A stretch of 64,000 bases of DNA from JACKHA01 sp041401985 (lineage in GTDB: Bacteria; Planctomycetota; Phycisphaerae; Phycisphaerales; UBA1924), in NCBI GenBank assembly GCA_041401985.1, contig JAWKTE010000006.1, forward strand, positions 1-64,000, given 5' to 3'. Within the stretch, counting starts at the first letter, position 1. Each line of letters opens with the position of its first letter. The translations under genes and the position numbers were made by a program. This document shows positions 51,312 through 59,791 of the stretch, in pieces. Below the pieces are notes generated by a model. The model worked only from the letters and a program-made list of their open reading frames with translations. It made no database searches and was not told the origin of the DNA.

Positions 51312-52010
51312 TCAGCGGATGATGCCGCGGTCCTTCAGCAGCACCAGGCACTTCTCCACGCACGCCTTCACATCATGCTCCGCCGTCTTGAGCACCAGTT
51401 CCGGCTCGCGCGGGGCCTCGTAGGGGTCGTCGACGCCTGTGAACTTCATGCCCTTGCCCTCGGCCAGGGCCGCGCGGGCCTGCTTGTACAGGCCCTTGGG
51501 GTCGCGCTTTTCGCACAGTTCCAGCGGCGTGTCCACGAACACCTCGATGAACTCGATCCCGCTGGGCTTGGCCCCCTGGTGGCTCTTGCGGACCAGGTCG
51601 CGGTCGCGGACATAGGGGCTGATGAACGAGGTCAGGGCCAGGCAGCCCGCGTCGGCGAAGAGCTTGGCCACCTCGCCGATGCGCCGGATGTTCTCGGCCC
51701 GGTCCTCGGCGGAGAAGCCCAGCCCGAACCGCTTGGCCGCGTCCGGCCCGAAGCCGAAGTTCTCGCCCAGGATCTTGGGCCCGGCGTTGAGCCCGAAGCG
51801 GACGTTGTCGCCGTCGAGGCGGTAGCAGTTCACGCCGCGGCTGACGAGCACCTGCTCCAGGGCGCTGGCGATGGTGGACTTGCCCGAGCCCGAGAGCCCT
51901 GTGAACCACATGGTGGCCCCGCGGCACTTGAGGGCCTTCCAGCGCTCGTCGCGCGCGATGTCGCCCTCGTGCCAGTGGATGTTGGTGTCGGTGGGTGTGG
52001 CGGTGGTCAT
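51312..52010 (-). CDS. cysC: Adenylylsulfate (APS) kinase
   Basis: 232 residues, starting MTTATPTDTNIHWHEGDIAR at ATG 52010. Walker A is GLSGSGKS (38-45). Later LDGDNVRFGLN, FISPYVRDRDLVRKSH and EVFVDTPLELCEKRDPKGLY are the signature blocks of APS kinase. It converts adenosine 5'-phosphosulfate and ATP to PAPS, giving active sulfate for sulfation or assimilation. No sulfate adenylyltransferase gene is adjacent, so it stands alone here. PAPS could serve sulfation of cell-surface polymers, and a sulfatase gene lies at the other end of the window. Confidence 0.95.
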   Translation of the reverse strand: MTTATPTDTNIHWHEGDIARDERWKALKCRGATMWFTGLSGSGKSTIASALEQVLVSRGVNCYRLDGDNVRFGLNAGPKILGENFGFGPDAAKRFGLGFSAEDRAENIRRIGEVAKLFADAGCLALTSFISPYVRDRDLVRKSHQGAKPSGIEFIEVFVDTPLELCEKRDPKGLYKQARAALAEGKGMKFTGVDDPYEAPREPELVLKTAEHDVKACVEKCLVLLKDRGIIR

Positions 52011-52082
52011 GGCGTGGCTCCCAAAGGCCAGCAGCATAGACGCGTCAACCCCGTGTGGGTGAGTTGGCCGCGCAGGAGCTCG

Positions 52083-53351
52083 TCACCGAACGTGGTACGT
52101 CTGCTCCCATCGGCATGTGTTTTCTGGAAAAGTCAGCGTGACGTCGACACGGGAGGGCTTGCTTGGAAGAGCCGGATAATCGGGGATGATGTTCACAAAC
52201 TGACCCTGCGACCACGATTGAACGTCCCGCGAGTGCTCGATGACTTGGTCGCCGCAGTGGAACTGGACATCGAGGTGGCACTCGGGAAGGGCGTTGACTC
52301 CGTTCAGTTGCAGGCGAAGCGACCAGACGTAGCGGAGAATGCCGTTGTCGAACACCGTTGCGGCGAGGCTGAGGTTGTCGTCGATGAAGGCCTGTATGTC
52401 CGCGTCGCGCTCGGCGCCGGCGTACTGGTACGCGATCGGGTGGCAGCGGAATCCGCGGCCCCAAACCTCGACCTCGACGGACTCGACGCCGAAAACCGTT
52501 TGGCGGCCCACTGTCGACGCTCCAACTGTTGCTCCGATTCCGTACCGCGCGAAAAGCGGCTGTTCGGGCTTCCACTCCTGGACGAAATGGACATTCTGGG
52601 CACGGGAGCCATCGGCTCCGGTCAGCTTGACAGAAATGACCGCGTCCCGAATGGTCGCACCGGCGGTGTTCGTCAAGCACACCACGTCGCATGCGGTTGA
52701 TTGCCCGTGCCAAGACTCGTCGAAGTCGACGGCGATCAGGTTGTTCCTGGCGGGTGATTGGTTCGTTCGATCGGCCAGATCGCGCAACGCGAGTTGAGCA
52801 CCTCGATTGCGGTTGAAGGCGAGGACGTACCCGCGTTGAACCGCGGCGTACGCGTCGGCTCCATGAACTCCCGATTCCAAGCCCGACAGGATCAGGGTCG
52901 GCTCTCCCAAGAGCAGACCGGCAACCCCGAGCAGGGCTCCCGCTTCGGCGCCCGACGCGGTGTTGAGTTCGCGATGAGCCGCGAGAAAGGCGGACTGCGC
53001 CTCCGCCGCCTCCGCCGCCAACGCGGCGACGCGAGGCTCTCCCTCCGCCAACGCGCCGTACTCCATCAGCCGAGAGTTGGCCTGCGAGTAGAGCACATCC
53101 ATCTCAGGAACGGCCGGCTCGGTCGTCGGATCGAGGAGCATGGGATCGGCAAGCACGAGTGCGAGGCGGGCGACATCGGTCCAACTCTCGTTGAGTTCCG
53201 GCGCTGCCGGCGAGGAAGTGGCCTTGGGCTCGGTTTGGGGCGAACTGGTTGAAGAACCCCGTCGTGAGACCTCTTCTGGGGATGGCCGCGGACCACATGA
53301 GACCAACCCGAGTGCGAGGCTAGAGAGAACCACGAGTCTGCCAGTGTCCAT
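52083..53351 (-). CDS. Lipoprotein, unknown
   Basis: 422 residues. The start MDTGRLVVLSSLALGLVSCG has a lipobox-like LVSC with Cys19 as the probable lipidation site. After a Ser/Pro/Thr-rich linker (20-50), the N-terminal half is helical (LVLADPMLLD, AALAAEAAEAQSAFLAAH). The C-terminal half is beta-rich (RDAVISVKLTGADG, VFGVESVEVEVWGRGF, HLDVQFHCGDQVIEH). No family match. ATG 53351 has AAAGGA upstream. Likely outer- or inner-membrane attached; the function is unknown. Confidence 0.7.
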   Translation of the reverse strand: MDTGRLVVLSSLALGLVSCGPRPSPEEVSRRGSSTSSPQTEPKATSSPAAPELNESWTDVARLALVLADPMLLDPTTEPAVPEMDVLYSQANSRLMEYGALAEGEPRVAALAAEAAEAQSAFLAAHRELNTASGAEAGALLGVAGLLLGEPTLILSGLESGVHGADAYAAVQRGYVLAFNRNRGAQLALRDLADRTNQSPARNNLIAVDFDESWHGQSTACDVVCLTNTAGATIRDAVISVKLTGADGSRAQNVHFVQEWKPEQPLFARYGIGATVGASTVGRQTVFGVESVEVEVWGRGFRCHPIAYQYAGAERDADIQAFIDDNLSLAATVFDNGILRYVWSLRLQLNGVNALPECHLDVQFHCGDQVIEHSRDVQSWSQGQFVNIIPDYPALPSKPSRVDVTLTFPENTCRWEQTYHVR

Positions 53352-53816
53352 GGACGGCGTTCCTTTCTTCGCTTCGATCGTGGGTGCCCGGAACGCAGGG
53401 TGGAGCAACTACCCGAAGGTGAGGTCCGAACGAGGCGACGACAACGCCAGCCACCGCACCTCAAGACTCCGCGTCGGCCGCACGACAATCCTAACAGAAT
53501 CCGGAGTCCCGACGCAACGCGATTCGGCGGAGCCTCCGGTCGGGAGCCTCGGGTGCTGGACTCCCCGCCCCGCTGCGCCGATGTACGCCCCCGGACCATC
53601 GCGGCCCGTCCGAACCCCGCGCCCCTACGCTCCGTAGCCCTCTTCTCGGGGCAGGAACGCGGCACGGGGGCACGGCGAGCCCGAACGGACCACGAAACAC
53701 AGCCCGCGTCGGCCAAGGCTGGCCGGTGCGGGCACAGTCGCCGCGTCGGGGCGTTTGGCCCGGGCGTGGCAGCCAGATGAGCGGCCCTCGCGGGCCCGCG
53801 CGGAGGAATCGGGATC
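53352..53816. other. Intergenic region with hairpin
   Basis: No gene. 53702-53732 can fold into a hairpin (CCCGCGTCGGCC against GGCCGGTGCGGG) about 85 bases before the epimerase start; it lacks a T-run, so it could be a leader structure or nothing. A divergent promoter region must lie here, but no box is convincing. Confidence 0.5.
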
Positions 53817-54953
53817 ATGGCGAGCAAACTGGCAGTCGTCGCGGGCGGGGGCGGGTTCATCGGCGGGCACCTGGCCCGGACCCTGATGGACAAGGGCTAC
53901 TCGGTCCGCGTGGCGGACATCAAGCCGCTCGACGAGTGGTACCAGGTCCACACCGACGCGGAGAACTTCGCGGGTCCGCTGCAGGGCGATTGCCGCGACT
54001 TCCGCATCTGCCGCGATCTGTGCAAGGGCGCGACGGAGGTGTACCAGTTGGCCGCCGACATGGGCGGCATGGGCTTCATCGAGAACAACAAGGCCCTGTG
54101 CATGCTCAGCGTGCTGACCAACACGCACATGATCCTGGCGGCCCAGGAGGCGGGCGTGGACCGGTTCTTCTACGCCTCGTCCGCGTGCGTCTACAACGCC
54201 GACAAGCAGAAGGACCCGAACATCACAGCCCTGAAGGAGGCCGACGCCTACCCGGCCCTGCCCGAGGACGGCTACGGCTGGGAGAAACTCTTCAGCGAGC
54301 GCATGTGCCGCCACTTCCGCGAGGACTTCGGGCTCAAGACCCGCGTGGCCCGGTTCCACAACGTCTACGGGCCCAACGGCACATGGGAGGGCGGGCGCGA
54401 GAAGGCCCCGGCCGCCATCTGCCGCAAGGTCATCGCCGCCAAGGTCTCGGGCAAGCACGACATCGAGATCTGGGGCGACGGCACGCAGACCCGCTCGTTC
54501 ATGTACGTCGACGACTGCACCAAGGGTATCGACAAGATCACCCACTCGGACATTCTGGAGCCGATCAACCTGGGCTCGAGCGAACTGGTGAGCATCAACC
54601 AACTCGTCGATATCGCCGAGCAGATCGCGGGCATCAAGCTCAACCGCCACTACAAACTCGACGCCCCGCGCGGCGTGGCCGGGCGCAACTCCGACAACAC
54701 CAAGATCAAGAAGTACCTGGGCTGGGAGCCCGACACCCGCCTCAAAGACGGGATGGAGAAGACCTACCGCTGGATCTGGGACGAGTTCACCGCCAAGTAC
54801 GACGCCAAGACCGCCCTGAACTCCTCGGTCTCGAACTTCACCAAGGGCTCGCACCCGATCCCGGGCGACGGCTACAACCCCGAGAGCCGCAACTCCGACA
54901 CCTGGAAGCAGGGGATCCCGGCGTCGTACAACGTCGGGGCGGGGGTGAAGTAG
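53817..54953 (+). CDS. GDP-mannose 3,5-epimerase-like NAD-dependent enzyme
   Basis: 378 residues, extended SDR fold. NAD-binding GGGGFIGGHLA (10-20), the SSACVY block (121-126) with C124, YGWEK (153-157) with Y153 and K157, and VARFHNVYGPNGTWEGGREKAPAA are very close to plant GDP-mannose 3',5'-epimerase, including the catalytic Cys in SSAC and the Lys in GREKAP. LAADMGGMGFIENN is another family signature. The plant enzyme turns GDP-mannose into GDP-L-galactose/GDP-L-gulose; the same reaction is probable here for a cell-surface polysaccharide. The last 30 residues extend beyond the usual end. GGAGG precedes ATG 53817. A GT4 glycosyltransferase gene follows. Confidence 0.85.
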   Translation: MASKLAVVAGGGGFIGGHLARTLMDKGYSVRVADIKPLDEWYQVHTDAENFAGPLQGDCRDFRICRDLCKGATEVYQLAADMGGMGFIENNKALCMLSVLTNTHMILAAQEAGVDRFFYASSACVYNADKQKDPNITALKEADAYPALPEDGYGWEKLFSERMCRHFREDFGLKTRVARFHNVYGPNGTWEGGREKAPAAICRKVIAAKVSGKHDIEIWGDGTQTRSFMYVDDCTKGIDKITHSDILEPINLGSSELVSINQLVDIAEQIAGIKLNRHYKLDAPRGVAGRNSDNTKIKKYLGWEPDTRLKDGMEKTYRWIWDEFTAKYDAKTALNSSVSNFTKGSHPIPGDGYNPESRNSDTWKQGIPASYNVGAGVK

Positions 54954-55049
54954 GGCCGAGGCGTTCGAACACCTGAGCGACCAAGGCGGTCGATGTGAGC
55001 CGGCCGGGCGCGGCCCCGGGCTCCGCCCCGGCGCCGGAGATCAGCGCCC

Positions 55050-56396
55050 GTGCCCAACCAGCCCACCATCCTCGTCATCTCCCAGGTCTACGTCCCCGAC
55101 CCCGCTTCCGTCGGGCAGCACATGCACGACGCCGCGGCCGAATTGGCCCGGCGCGGGCACCGCGTGGTCGTGTACTGCTCGCGGGCCGGCTACGACGATC
55201 CGTCGAAGAAGTACCCGTGGAAGGAGACGCGCGACGGCGTGACCATCCGGCGCCTGCCGCTGTCGTCGTTCGGCAAGTCCTCGATCCTGATCCGCCTGCT
55301 GGCCCAGTCGCTGTTCATGTGGCAGGCCACGACGCTCGGGCAGTTCTGCGCCGCGTTCAAGGGCGGGCCGAAGAGGAACGGGCTCAAGGCGATCCTGGTC
55401 TCAACCTCGCCGCCCATGGCGTCGATCGGCGCGTGGTGGATCTCGGTTCTGCGCCGGGCGCCTGTCACGTTCTGGGCGATGGACCTCAACCCCGACCAGA
55501 TGATCGCGATGGGCAAGATCACCGAGAACTCGCTGCCCGCGCGACTGTTCAACTTCCTGAACCGGCGCATCCTCAAGCGCAGCCGCGGCGTGGTCGCCCT
55601 CGACCGCTTCATGGCCGAGCGTCTGAACCGCAAGGTCCCCGCGTCGGTGAATCTCGACGCGAAGATGTCGATCCAGCCGCCCTGGCCGCACGAGGGGCAC
55701 GTCGAGGTCGTGGCCCACGCCGACAACCCGTTCCGCAAGGCCCACGGGCTCGATGGCAAGTTCGTGGTCATGTACTCGGGCAACCACGCCCCCTCGAACC
55801 CGCTCAAGACGCTGCTCGAGGCCGCGGCCCGCCTGAAGGACGACCCCCGCTTCGTGTTCATGTTCATCGGCGGCGGGCTGCTGAAAAAGGACGTCGAGGC
55901 CGCCATCGCCGCGGGCGCGACGAACATCCGCTCCCTGCCCTACCAGCCGATGAGCGAACTGAAGTTCTCGCTCAGCGCGGCCGACGTGCACGTGGTCTCG
56001 ATCGGCAACGACGTGGTCGGCATCGTCCACCCGTGCAAGGTCTACGGCGCGATGGCCGTCGCCCGCCCCATCCTGTTCTTTGGGCCCAAGCCCAGCCACG
56101 TCTCGGACCTGATCGACAACTTCGACATCGGCTGGTCGGTCGAGCACGGCGACGTGGACGGGGCCGAGCGGGCACTGAAGGGGCTGGCCGACCTGGCCGC
56201 CACCGAGCCCGAGTCCCTCGCGGCCATGGGCGCCCGCGCCAAGCAGGCTGTCGAAACGACGTACTCCAAGGCCGCCCTCATGGCGATGTTCTGCGACGTG
56301 GTCGAGGGCAAGGTCCTCGGCCCGGCGGGGAGCGTCCAGGCCGGCAGCAGTGCGACCAGAACATCTGAAGCGTCGGCCGCACCGATGCCGGCCTGA
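55050..56396 (+). CDS. GT4-family glycosyltransferase
   Basis: 448 residues. N-terminal half: ILVISQVYVPDPASVGQHMHDAAAELARRGH, the usual start of GT4 with a Gly/Ser-rich acceptor loop. C-terminal half: FVVMYSGNHAPSNPLKTLLEAAARL, FVFMFIGGGLLKKDVEAA and the family Glu region replaced by DVVGIVHPCKVYGAMAVARPIL. Such enzymes move a sugar from a nucleotide donor to a polysaccharide or lipid in the cytosol or at the inner membrane. GTG 55050 is the start, with GGAGA 10 bases upstream. It lies 96 bases after the epimerase, so the two are probably one operon that uses GDP-L-galactose-type donors. Confidence 0.85.
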   Translation: MPNQPTILVISQVYVPDPASVGQHMHDAAAELARRGHRVVVYCSRAGYDDPSKKYPWKETRDGVTIRRLPLSSFGKSSILIRLLAQSLFMWQATTLGQFCAAFKGGPKRNGLKAILVSTSPPMASIGAWWISVLRRAPVTFWAMDLNPDQMIAMGKITENSLPARLFNFLNRRILKRSRGVVALDRFMAERLNRKVPASVNLDAKMSIQPPWPHEGHVEVVAHADNPFRKAHGLDGKFVVMYSGNHAPSNPLKTLLEAAARLKDDPRFVFMFIGGGLLKKDVEAAIAAGATNIRSLPYQPMSELKFSLSAADVHVVSIGNDVVGIVHPCKVYGAMAVARPILFFGPKPSHVSDLIDNFDIGWSVEHGDVDGAERALKGLADLAATEPESLAAMGARAKQAVETTYSKAALMAMFCDVVEGKVLGPAGSVQAGSSATRTSEASAAPMPA

Positions 56397-56686
56397 GCCG
56401 CCGCCCGCCTTCTGGCCACACACACCCGAGCGGGCGGGCCACGCCGCGTCACGCCGTGGCACGACCAGGGCACGGATCAAACGCAGGACGGCGACCAGCG
56501 CTTCGTGCGCCGGCCGCCGCCACTGGGAGGGTGAACGCTGTAGGGCGCGGACGCGTCCGCCCGCGCCGATCCCAAGAGGAGTGGAGAAGTGTTCGTCGCG
56601 GCACCATCGACGGACGGACCCTCTTGGCAGGCCATCCCGCGGCGGGCGTCATCGGCCGCCGGTCGCGCCGCTTGTGATCGGCGTGG

Positions 56687-57067
56687 CTACAGCGCCGGGT
56701 CGATCGGCGTGGTCACATCGACGCGCGACGCCACGTTGTCCTGGTGGGTCACCGTCGCGGACCGCCCGGCGGCCAGCGCCTCGTCGCGCGAGGACGTGAT
56801 CCCGTTGAGCGTGTAGACCGTCGTGTCCTGCACGCTGATCGTGATCTCCTCGTCCCGCTCGTCCGGCACGAGGACGAACCCCGCCCCGTCCTCGCTCACG
56901 CTCTTGATCGTGCCGGCGATACTGGCGACGGCCGCGGCCTCGACCCGGCACTCGGCCCCGCGATCGGGGCGGTACTCGGCGAGCACCGCGTCGAAGCGGT
57001 CCACGAACGCGTCGGTGGAGAGGCCCATCAGACCCAGCGAGCACGCGGCAGTGATCATCGAATGCAT
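56687..57067 (-). CDS. Small secreted or periplasmic protein, unknown
   Basis: 126 residues starting MHSMITAACSLGLMGLS at ATG 57067, with AAGGAAGAC as a ribosome binding site. The leader is weakly hydrophobic. The rest is a small beta domain (ASIAGTIKSVSEDGAGFVLV, DEEITISVQDTTVYTLNG, ATVTHQDNVASRVDVTT). The strand pattern is OB-like. No family is recognised. Codons upstream of the ATG (to 57280) are rejected as coding. Confidence 0.6.
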   Translation of the reverse strand: MHSMITAACSLGLMGLSTDAFVDRFDAVLAEYRPDRGAECRVEAAAVASIAGTIKSVSEDGAGFVLVPDERDEEITISVQDTTVYTLNGITSSRDEALAAGRSATVTHQDNVASRVDVTTPIDPAL

Positions 57068-57515
57068 GTCGTCTTCCTTTCCCAGGCCGCCCGGCCGGGG
57101 CGAACGCTCGCCCGAGACGCCGGCGGGATGGCGAACGACGCGGAACGCGAAGGAGCGGCGTGGATCGGCGGACCGACTCGGTGTGAGGTGGCTCGCGCCG
57201 AATTGGGTCGCGCTAGCCCATTGATGAACCGTCCCCGAATCCACGCCAGGCTCCGTTCCGTGCGTTCGTCGCACATGCAAAGGAATACGGCGCGGGCGCC
57301 CCGGATCCGTGAACCGGCCATGAATTGCGGGTCATTCTGCGGCGGCGGATTCCCCCCTGCTTATGGGAGCGCCGGCGAGGCAACGCACACATCGCCGAGC
57401 CGGAACAGCCCGTCCGGATCAGCAAACGGGCGTCGCCGCCCGGGCCCCGGCGTGCAGGGCGCCCGCGCTCCGGCCGATCCACGGTTCAACCCACCGCACC
57501 CCCGAGCTGTCTCCC
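57068..57515. other. Divergent intergenic region
   Basis: No ORF with family support. 57345-57415 has plain sequence. Nothing regulatory is recognised. Confidence 0.4.
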
Positions 57516-57995
57516 ATGCCCGACTGGCCCGAACTCTTGGCCTGGTTCCGTGAGCACGCCGTCAGCGTGTTCGGCGCGATCTTCGCGCTGGCCGGCATCG
57601 GCATGCTCGTGCGCGTCCAACTCGTCGGCGCGGCCGTGCGGTCGTGGCACACCACCGACGGCATCATCCGCCACGCCACGCTGCGCCTCCAGCAGGTCTC
57701 GGGCAACGACGTCTCGCACGTCTGGGCCGTCGACATCGCGTACGACTACCTCGTCGACAACCGCGACTACGTCGGCAAGCGCATCTCCCCGACGGGAGAC
57801 GTCGCGACGTCGATGCGCGGCTCGATGGAGGCCAAGATCGCCGGCTTCGAGGCGGGCGCGGTCGTGCCCGTCTACTACGACCCGGCGAGGCCCCAGCGCT
57901 GCTGCCTCACCAGAGACGCCGACGGCGCGGGGCTTGCGCTGGCGTTCATCCTCGGCGGCATCGTGTTCACGATCGGGCCGCTGCTGGTCGGGTGA
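57516..57995 (+). CDS. DUF3592 membrane protein
   Basis: 159 residues with two membrane helices: VSVFGAIFALAGIGMLVRVQ and LALAFILGGIVFTIGPLLVG. Between them is a domain typical of DUF3592 (WHTTDGIIRHATLRLQQ, WAVDIAYDYLVDNRDYVGKR, GFEAGAVVPVYYDPARPQR). Function unknown. ATG 57516 is used; the frame upstream is Arg/Pro-rich and unlike the family. Confidence 0.78.
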   Translation: MPDWPELLAWFREHAVSVFGAIFALAGIGMLVRVQLVGAAVRSWHTTDGIIRHATLRLQQVSGNDVSHVWAVDIAYDYLVDNRDYVGKRISPTGDVATSMRGSMEAKIAGFEAGAVVPVYYDPARPQRCCLTRDADGAGLALAFILGGIVFTIGPLLVG

Positions 57996-58014
57996 TCCCG
58001 GTGCCACCGTGGTG

Positions 58015-58078
58015 GAGCCGATCGCGAGAGCGATCGAACACGTGATCACACCGACGCAATCGCTCGCGCGATCGGCTC
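58015..58078. repeat. 20-bp inverted repeat after DUF3592 gene
   Basis: Arms 58015-58034 and 58059-58078 are complementary at 19 of 20 positions (GAGCCGATCGCGAGAGCGAT). The 24-base centre contains GTGATCAC. No T-run follows, so it may be a protein-binding site, a small RNA element or a rho-dependent end. Confidence 0.75.
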
Positions 58079-58158
58079 ATTCGGTCGTCGCTCGAATGTC
58101 AACGGAATCCGCATCCATTGGGAGCGACCTGCTCGTGCGAGGGTGCCCATCGCCGTGC

Positions 58159-58186
58159 CATCAGCCGTGGCTTGGCACGGCTGATG
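58159..58186. repeat. 11-bp perfect hairpin
   Basis: CATCAGCCGTG and CACGGCTGATG flank a six-base loop (GCTTGG). Followed by CACTTAACCAATTTGG on the plus strand. It is not a tRNA or obvious terminator. Confidence 0.75.
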
Positions 58187-58897
58187 CACTTAACCAATTT
58201 GGCGCACAACATCCCGCGTCCGACGCGAACCCGCATCGCAGCCCGCGCTCGAACCACCCCCACGCCGTCACGGCATGCACCTTCCGGGGTCGCCAACGCC
58301 TTCGAAGACGGTGACAGGACGACCTGTTTGGAAAAAGCACCGGACCGGGGACGCTCGCGCGACGCCCTCGTGTTTGGAACTGGGGGATCTCACACACGGG
58401 TTGCACGAGAACGCCGCGTCGAGTTGGCCCCCGGTCCGGGCCTTGCGGAATCTCGGCAGCGCATCCACGAAGCCCGCCCCACGCTACGCACGCGGGAACA
58501 CAATGCCGGCACGCCGCCCCACGAGCACGGCGCGCGCAACCCCGCGGCCTTTGCCGCGAAGCACACTCGGCCCGATGCCAGTCGCCGCCAGGGCCTCCAA
58601 GACAGGAGACGCGAGGCCGCTACCCCCGGGCCCTTCTCAGGGCCGCGCATGGACCAATCAGTGAGCACCGAACGAACTTGCGTCGAACACTGCCCGCCAC
58701 CCCAGAACGGGGCGGCACTGACCGAGAACCGGTCAGTCGTCCAATATACGGACTTCTTCCCCTTCGTCAAGCCCTTTGCCCCGGTTCCCCCGATTCTCCA
58801 CACCGAGTGCAAGCCGGGGCCAATCGGAGCACGGGCGCACGCCCTGCGCGGCCCCAGCCCCGATCTCGTATCATCAGGCCCGCAAAGGAGATCCGCC

Positions 58898-59575
58898 GTG
58901 AAGACGCCGACCACCATCCTCGCCATCCTGGGCGCCTCGGCCCTCGCGTTCCTCGCCGGGCGGGCCTCCATCGCGACGCTCGCACCCGCCGATTCGGGCC
59001 CGACCACAGGGCTGGCCGCGCGTCCGGCCGCGGGGCCAGCGATCCGAACCGCCGCGTTCCAGCCCGAGGACGGCGCCGGCGTCCCGCCGGAGATGCAGGC
59101 GATGTTCGAGGCCGGCCTGCCCGCCGAGCAGCACGAGGTTCTCGCCCGCTTCGAGGGCGACTGGAACGCCGACATGGTCATGTTCACGCCGGACGGCGGC
59201 CAACTCCGCAGCGGCGCCACCCTCCGCGGCGTCCGCATGTTCGACGGGCGGTTCATGGGCCAGGAGATGTCCGGCGAGTTCATGGGCCGCCCGTTCGAGG
59301 GCTTCGCCCTCTACGCCTACTCCCGCCCCACCGGCGAGTACCAGGCCATCTGGTTCGACTCCATGTCCACCCACATCTTCATGTCCGTCGGCCAGTACGA
59401 CCCCGAGAAGGACATGCTCGTGCTCCACGGCCAGGAGCCCGACGCCGAGGGAGCCGTGCGGGCCTACCGCGACGAGATCGAGTTCACCAGCGACGACGAG
59501 CACGTGTTCACCCGCTACTACGCGCTGCCCGACGGCGAGTTCCGCGGATTCCAGGTGACGTACACGCGGGAGTAG
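58898..59575 (+). CDS. DUF1579 domain protein, membrane anchored
   Basis: 225 residues. N-terminal anchor or signal (TTILAILGASALAFLAGRAS), a Pro/Ala-rich stretch, then a DUF1579 domain from about residue 75: EQHEVLARFEGDWNADMVMF, MGQEMSGEFMGRPFEGFALY and YQAIWFDSMSTHIFMSVGQY. The domain is a lipocalin-like beta barrel with no known activity. GTG 58898 has AAAGGAG seven bases upstream and is a better start than any in the long upstream frame. A terminator follows at 59637. Confidence 0.8.
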   Translation: MKTPTTILAILGASALAFLAGRASIATLAPADSGPTTGLAARPAAGPAIRTAAFQPEDGAGVPPEMQAMFEAGLPAEQHEVLARFEGDWNADMVMFTPDGGQLRSGATLRGVRMFDGRFMGQEMSGEFMGRPFEGFALYAYSRPTGEYQAIWFDSMSTHIFMSVGQYDPEKDMLVLHGQEPDAEGAVRAYRDEIEFTSDDEHVFTRYYALPDGEFRGFQVTYTRE

Positions 59576-59636
59576 GGTTCCGGCCGGCTCTCCTCGGGCC
59601 GCGCGACGCGTGGAATCCAGACCGCAAGCAAACCGC

Positions 59637-59662
59637 GGCCCCGGTCCGCTTGGACCGGGGCC
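59637..59662 (+). terminator. Intrinsic terminator
   Basis: A perfect 11-bp stem GGCCCCGGTCC/GGACCGGGGCC with loop GCTT, followed by TTGTC. It ends the DUF1579 transcript 60 bases past its stop codon. Confidence 0.75.
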
Positions 59663-59737
59663 TTGTCATGCCGTCCATTCGATCAAGGCGGCGACAGCCC
59701 GTGGCGTCCACTCGGATTGCCCTCGTGTACCATCCCC

Positions 59738-59791
59738 CGCTTCCCTCTGCCCCTCTGCCCCTCCGCCCCTCCGCCCCTTCCCTCCCCCCCC
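59738..59791. repeat. Single-arm octamer array directly before ptsI
   Basis: TCTGCCCC twice, TCCGCCCC twice, then TTCC and a C-run, all period 8, ending at the ptsI ATG. There is no inverted partner. The ptsI start codon is thus preceded by pyrimidines, without a Shine-Dalgarno sequence. Confidence 0.85.

Larger units (their letters stand above)
57996..58897. other. Long non-coding region with two strong hairpins
   Basis: No gene is supported over 900 bases; open frames here have no family features and one is only an upstream extension of the DUF1579 gene. Two inverted repeats (58015-58078, 58159-58186) are noted separately. 58740-58800 is richer in A/T (CCAATATACGGACTTCTTCC) and could hold the promoter of the 58898 gene. 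Confidence 0.6.

Noticed and set aside
58159..58186. tRNA or tRNA fragment
   Set aside because: Only a single hairpin is present; no T-loop GTTCRA motif or acceptor stem fits. No tRNA was recognised anywhere in the window.
58118..58897. In-frame N-terminal extension of the DUF1579 protein by 260 residues
   Set aside because: The extension has no domain, and GTG 58898 has a well-spaced ribosome binding site followed by a signal-like helix.
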